A DNA stretch of 8,318 bases from Pseudanabaenaceae cyanobacterium MP8IB2.15 (GTDB taxonomy: Bacteria; Cyanobacteriota; Cyanobacteriia; Pseudanabaenales; Pseudanabaenaceae), in contig JARCMB010000483.1 in NCBI GenBank assembly GCA_030248825.1, forward strand, positions 1 through 8,318. Direction: 5' to 3'. Positions 6,531-8,318 of this stretch are shown in pieces. How positions within the stretch are numbered: position 1 is the stretch's first letter; the number at the start of each line of letters is the position of its first letter. Under the pieces are notes generated by a model that saw only the letters and a program-made list of their open reading frames with translations, was not told the origin of the DNA and did not search any database. Position numbers and translations under genes: made by a program.

Positions 6531-7152
6531 TTACATCCGCGATGGTAACGAAATCTATCGTCATTCCTTTGCAATTATCCGTGCCGAAGCCGATTTGTCC
6601 ATGCTGCCTGCCGATCTAGAACTAGTGGCAGTGCGGTTGATTCATGCCTGTGGTATGACCGATATTGTCGGTGATCTGGCATATTCGATCGATGCTGTAG
6701 CCGCAGGACGAGCCGCCTTGATCGATGGTGCGCCAATTTTGTGCGATGCTCAGATGGTGGCAAATGGGGTGACCCGCAAGCGATTACCAGCAAATAATGC
6801 CGTAATTTGTACGCTTAACGATCCAGAAGTCCCTTCGATCGCGCAGTCAATTCAAAATACCCGCTCTGCTGCCGCGATCGAACTTTGGCGATCTCAGATT
6901 GGTGGAGCAGTAGTATCGATCGGGAATGCCCCGACTGCATTATTTCGGTTGTTGGAACTACTCGATCGAGGTATGCCCAAACCTGCACTTATACTAGGAT
7001 TTCCCGTCGGGTTTGTGGGGGCTGCCGAATCAAAAGCTGCCCTAGCCGAAAATAGCCGAGGGGTTCCCTTTTTGACCATTCACGGTCGGCGAGGTGGAAG
7101 TGCAATGGCAGCCGCAGCCGTGAATGCGTTAGCAATGGAGAGCGAACTATGA
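6523..7152 (+). CDS. cobH: CobH / CbiC, precorrin-8X methylmutase
   Basis: The enzyme moves a methyl group from C11 to C12 of precorrin-8X, giving hydrogenobyrinic acid, the last step of corrin ring formation. The 209 residues match the usual length of about 210. Conserved segments are YRHSFAIIRAEAD (12-24), VRLIHACGMTDI (37-48), where His41 is the expected catalytic histidine, IGNAPTAL (133-140), GFPVGFVGAAESK (159-171) and GRRGGS (188-193). The ATG at 6523 lies inside the end of cobG (8-base overlap, ATGCTTGA), and the stop overlaps the cobI start as ATGA, so translation is probably coupled on both sides. Sequence alone does not separate CobH (cobalt-free substrate) from CbiC (cobalt form); adjacent cobG favours the oxygen-dependent route. 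Nothing is missing or broken. Confidence 0.93.
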   Translation: MLDYIRDGNEIYRHSFAIIRAEADLSMLPADLELVAVRLIHACGMTDIVGDLAYSIDAVAAGRAALIDGAPILCDAQMVANGVTRKRLPANNAVICTLNDPEVPSIAQSIQNTRSAAAIELWRSQIGGAVVSIGNAPTALFRLLELLDRGMPKPALILGFPVGFVGAAESKAALAENSRGVPFLTIHGRRGGSAMAAAAVNALAMESEL

Positions 7153-7871
7153 CCGAACTAAATGTAACTGAGAATAAGGGCAAATTATATGGATTAGGGA
7201 TTGGGCCAGGCGATCCAGAACTGTTGACGCTCAAAGCCCACCGTATTTTGACATCCGTACCTGTAATTGCCTATCCCACGATGGAAAGTGGCAAAGTTTT
7301 AGCACGGGCGATTGTGGCAGATTTTATCCGTCCCGAACAGATTGAAATTCCCATGCCATTACCTTTTAGTGTGGAACGTTCTTCGCAGCCTTACTATGAC
7401 ATCGCCGCCGAGAATATTGCTCAACATCTTGCCGATGGAAGAGATGTCGCGGTCTTATGTGAAGGCGATCCGATGTTGTACGGTTCATTTATGTATATCT
7501 TCAATCGCCTCGCCCATCGTTTTGATACTGAAGTTGTACCTGGCATCTCTTCTACGCTTGCGAGTGCGGCGATGCTGGGTGTGCCGCTCACTTATCGCAA
7601 TGATGTGCTCAGCATTATGCCTGCGACGTTGGATGAGAACACTTTACGCGATCGACTTGCGGTAGCTGATGCGGCGATTATCATCAAATTAGGCAGACAC
7701 TATGCCAAAGTACGCTCCATTTTAGAGGAATTGGGATTATATTCACGCGCTCTGTATATCGAACGAGCCACGATGCCTAATCAAGTAATTCGATCGATTA
7801 CCGAGGTCGATCCTGCTGAAGTTCCCTATTGGGCTTTGATTCTGATTCCCAGCCAAACAAACCCGCAGTAG
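7149..7871 (+). CDS. cobI: CobI / CbiL, precorrin-2 C20-methyltransferase
   Basis: The enzyme transfers a methyl group from S-adenosylmethionine to C20 of precorrin-2, making precorrin-3A, the substrate of CobG. It has the tetrapyrrole methylase fold: the glycine-rich loop LYGLGIGPGDPELLTLKA (13-30), CEGDPMLYGSFMY (104-116), VVPGISSTLASAAMLGVPL (129-147) and a C-terminal segment with IERATMPNQ (204-212). Length 240 is normal. The ATG overlaps the cobH stop by 4 bases and has GGAG at 7137-7140, eight bases upstream, so it can also be initiated independently. A role as cobalt-factor II methyltransferase (CbiL) cannot be excluded by eye. It is the last intact operon gene seen; no cobJ follows, and transposase DNA begins within 70 bases of the stop. 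Confidence 0.93.
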   Translation: MTELNVTENKGKLYGLGIGPGDPELLTLKAHRILTSVPVIAYPTMESGKVLARAIVADFIRPEQIEIPMPLPFSVERSSQPYYDIAAENIAQHLADGRDVAVLCEGDPMLYGSFMYIFNRLAHRFDTEVVPGISSTLASAAMLGVPLTYRNDVLSIMPATLDENTLRDRLAVADAAIIIKLGRHYAKVRSILEELGLYSRALYIERATMPNQVIRSITEVDPAEVPYWALILIPSQTNPQ

Positions 7872-7876
7872 ACATG

Positions 7877-7934
7877 AAATGGGAAAAGCAACTATAGAAC
7901 CCATTTGGCATCTTACAATAAGGAAAAATGGGTT
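7877..7934 (+). promoter_or_regulatory. Leader with two competing hairpins before the transposase gene
   Basis: AACCCATTT (7898-7906) pairs with AAATGGGTT (7926-7934), a 9-bp stem with a 19-base loop holding AAGGA near the loop end. The same CCCATTT (7900-7906) can pair instead with AAATGGG at 7877-7883. The two folds exclude each other. No T-run follows either, so they are not ordinary terminators. They may limit translation of the transposase from transcripts entering from cobI, as is known for some insertion sequences; here that is inference. Confidence 0.4.
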
Positions 7935-7939
7935 AAAAC

Positions 7940-8206
7940 ATGACATACACAACCGATTTGACCGACAAAGAGTGGGAGATCATAGAACTTCTGTTGCCTC
8001 AAAAGAAAAAGACTTGTCCGCCAAAATGGACAAAGCGCGAAATCTTAAATGGCGTATTTTATCAATTGAAGAATGGCTGCAATTGGGATGATCTACCCAA
8101 AGACTTACCACCTTACTCAACCGTGTTTTGGCAATACAAGCAATGGCGAAAATCAGGGGCATTAGAAGAAATGCAAACAGCCCTGGGTACTAGAAGACTT
8201 TGGTGA
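7940..8206 (+). pseudogene. Truncated IS5/IS4-type transposase, N-terminal DUF4096 part
   Basis: Residues 1-82 match the N-terminal domain of IS5-group transposases: LTDKEWEIIELLLPQKKK (7-24), PPKWTKREILNGVFYQLKNG (27-46), CNWDDLPKDLPPYSTVF (47-63) and WRKSGALEEM (69-78). After MQTAL (about 8183) the family pattern ends and the frame reads a short unrelated GTRRLW to a TGA. The DDE catalytic domain is absent, so the product cannot transpose. Full proteins or ORF pairs of this group are about 250 or more residues. AGGA lies 15 bases before the ATG, within the leader hairpin. There is no CGATCG in the segment, in contrast with the cob genes. The left insertion-sequence end probably lies between 7872 and 7900; no matching right-end inverted repeat or target duplication is visible. 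Confidence 0.85.
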
Positions 8207-8240
8207 TTGGCAGCATTATTTTAAGTTGGGGCGATCTTAA
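8184..8240 (+). other. Possible 3' remnant of an unrelated gene fused to the broken transposase
   Basis: In a different frame from the transposase, bases 8184-8240 read WVLEDFGDWQHYFKLGRS and stop at TAA 8238-8240. The composition looks protein-like, and it begins where the transposase similarity ends. It may be the surviving end of a gene that lost its front part when the element rearranged. This rests on composition only, and no family is recognised. Confidence 0.2.
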
Positions 8241-8317
8241 ACACTCCTAGACAGTAGCAATTCCCATCTGTTACTTTTAGCTCGTCTAATATAAACTGAT
8301 CGCCCAGTAACTTTAGC
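8237..8317 (-). CDS. Possible C-terminal end of a minus-strand gene (partial)
   Basis: A minus-strand frame is open from the window edge to TAA at 8239-8237 and encodes 26 residues, including GRSVYIRRAKSNRWE, a basic and protein-like stretch. It would converge on the possible plus-strand remnant that ends at 8240. It is too short to identify and may be chance. Confidence 0.3.
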   Translation of the reverse strand, partial: AKVTGRSVYIRRAKSNRWELLLSRSV

Positions 8318-8318
8318 A

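Noticed and set aside
7312..7665. 117-residue plus-strand ORF inside cobI, and other long frames inside rtcB, cobH and the M48-like gene
   Set aside because: They lie in alternative frames of well-supported genes, show no family motifs and have unusual composition.
8229..8305. Inverted repeat GGGCGATC (8229-8236) / GATCGCCC (8298-8305) as an insertion-sequence end or terminator
   Set aside because: The arms are 8 bases with a 61-base gap and are built from the common GCGATC word. They do not match the left side of the transposase segment.
1..8318. CRISPR array, tRNA or rRNA genes
   Set aside because: No regularly spaced repeats and no cloverleaf or rRNA-like sequence were found on either strand.

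Overview
The window looks like chromosomal DNA of a cyanobacterium. The six-base core CGATCG of the cyanobacterial HIP1 repeat occurs dozens of times (one full GCGATCGC lies at 6359-6366). The M48-like protein has the layout known from cyanobacteria, a Uma2-family protein is present, and a cobG-cobH-cobI cobalamin cluster is carried. Genus and species cannot be read from the sequence.

Left end (1-860): the Thr/Pro/Lys-rich tail of an upstream gene ends at 76 and is followed by a strong hairpin terminator. Next come a decayed BrnT-type toxin fragment and a 106-residue protein of unknown function. A second hairpin, with almost the same stem sequence as the first, closes this segment and serves as terminator of the convergent rtcB gene. 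The segment between the hairpins contains no CGATCG and looks like an accessory insert.

Middle (863-4943): rtcB (RNA ligase) and a large membrane M48-type protein are divergently transcribed from a 201-bp gap that holds a well-formed promoter for each. The M48-type protein keeps the family architecture but has lost all three expected zinc ligands and the catalytic glutamate, so it is probably a pseudoprotease. A Uma2-family PD-(D/E)xK protein converges on it with only 22 bp between the stops.

Right part (5058-7871): cobG, cobH and cobI overlap by 8 and 4 bases and form one translationally coupled operon behind a consensus-like promoter. CobI makes precorrin-3A, CobG uses oxygen to make precorrin-3B, and CobH makes hydrogenobyrinic acid late in corrin ring synthesis. 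CobG appears to start at TTG, and that codon overlaps the stop of a five-codon mini-ORF.

Right edge (7872-8318): directly after cobI lies the 5' part of an IS5/IS4-type transposase gene with a hairpin leader. It is truncated and joined to unrelated sequence that holds possible ends of two convergent genes. No RNA genes, CRISPR array or complete mobile element were seen. The most unusual items are the dead M48 active site, the toxin remnant bracketed by twin terminators, and the cobG start arrangement. I did not find a clear new multi-gene system.
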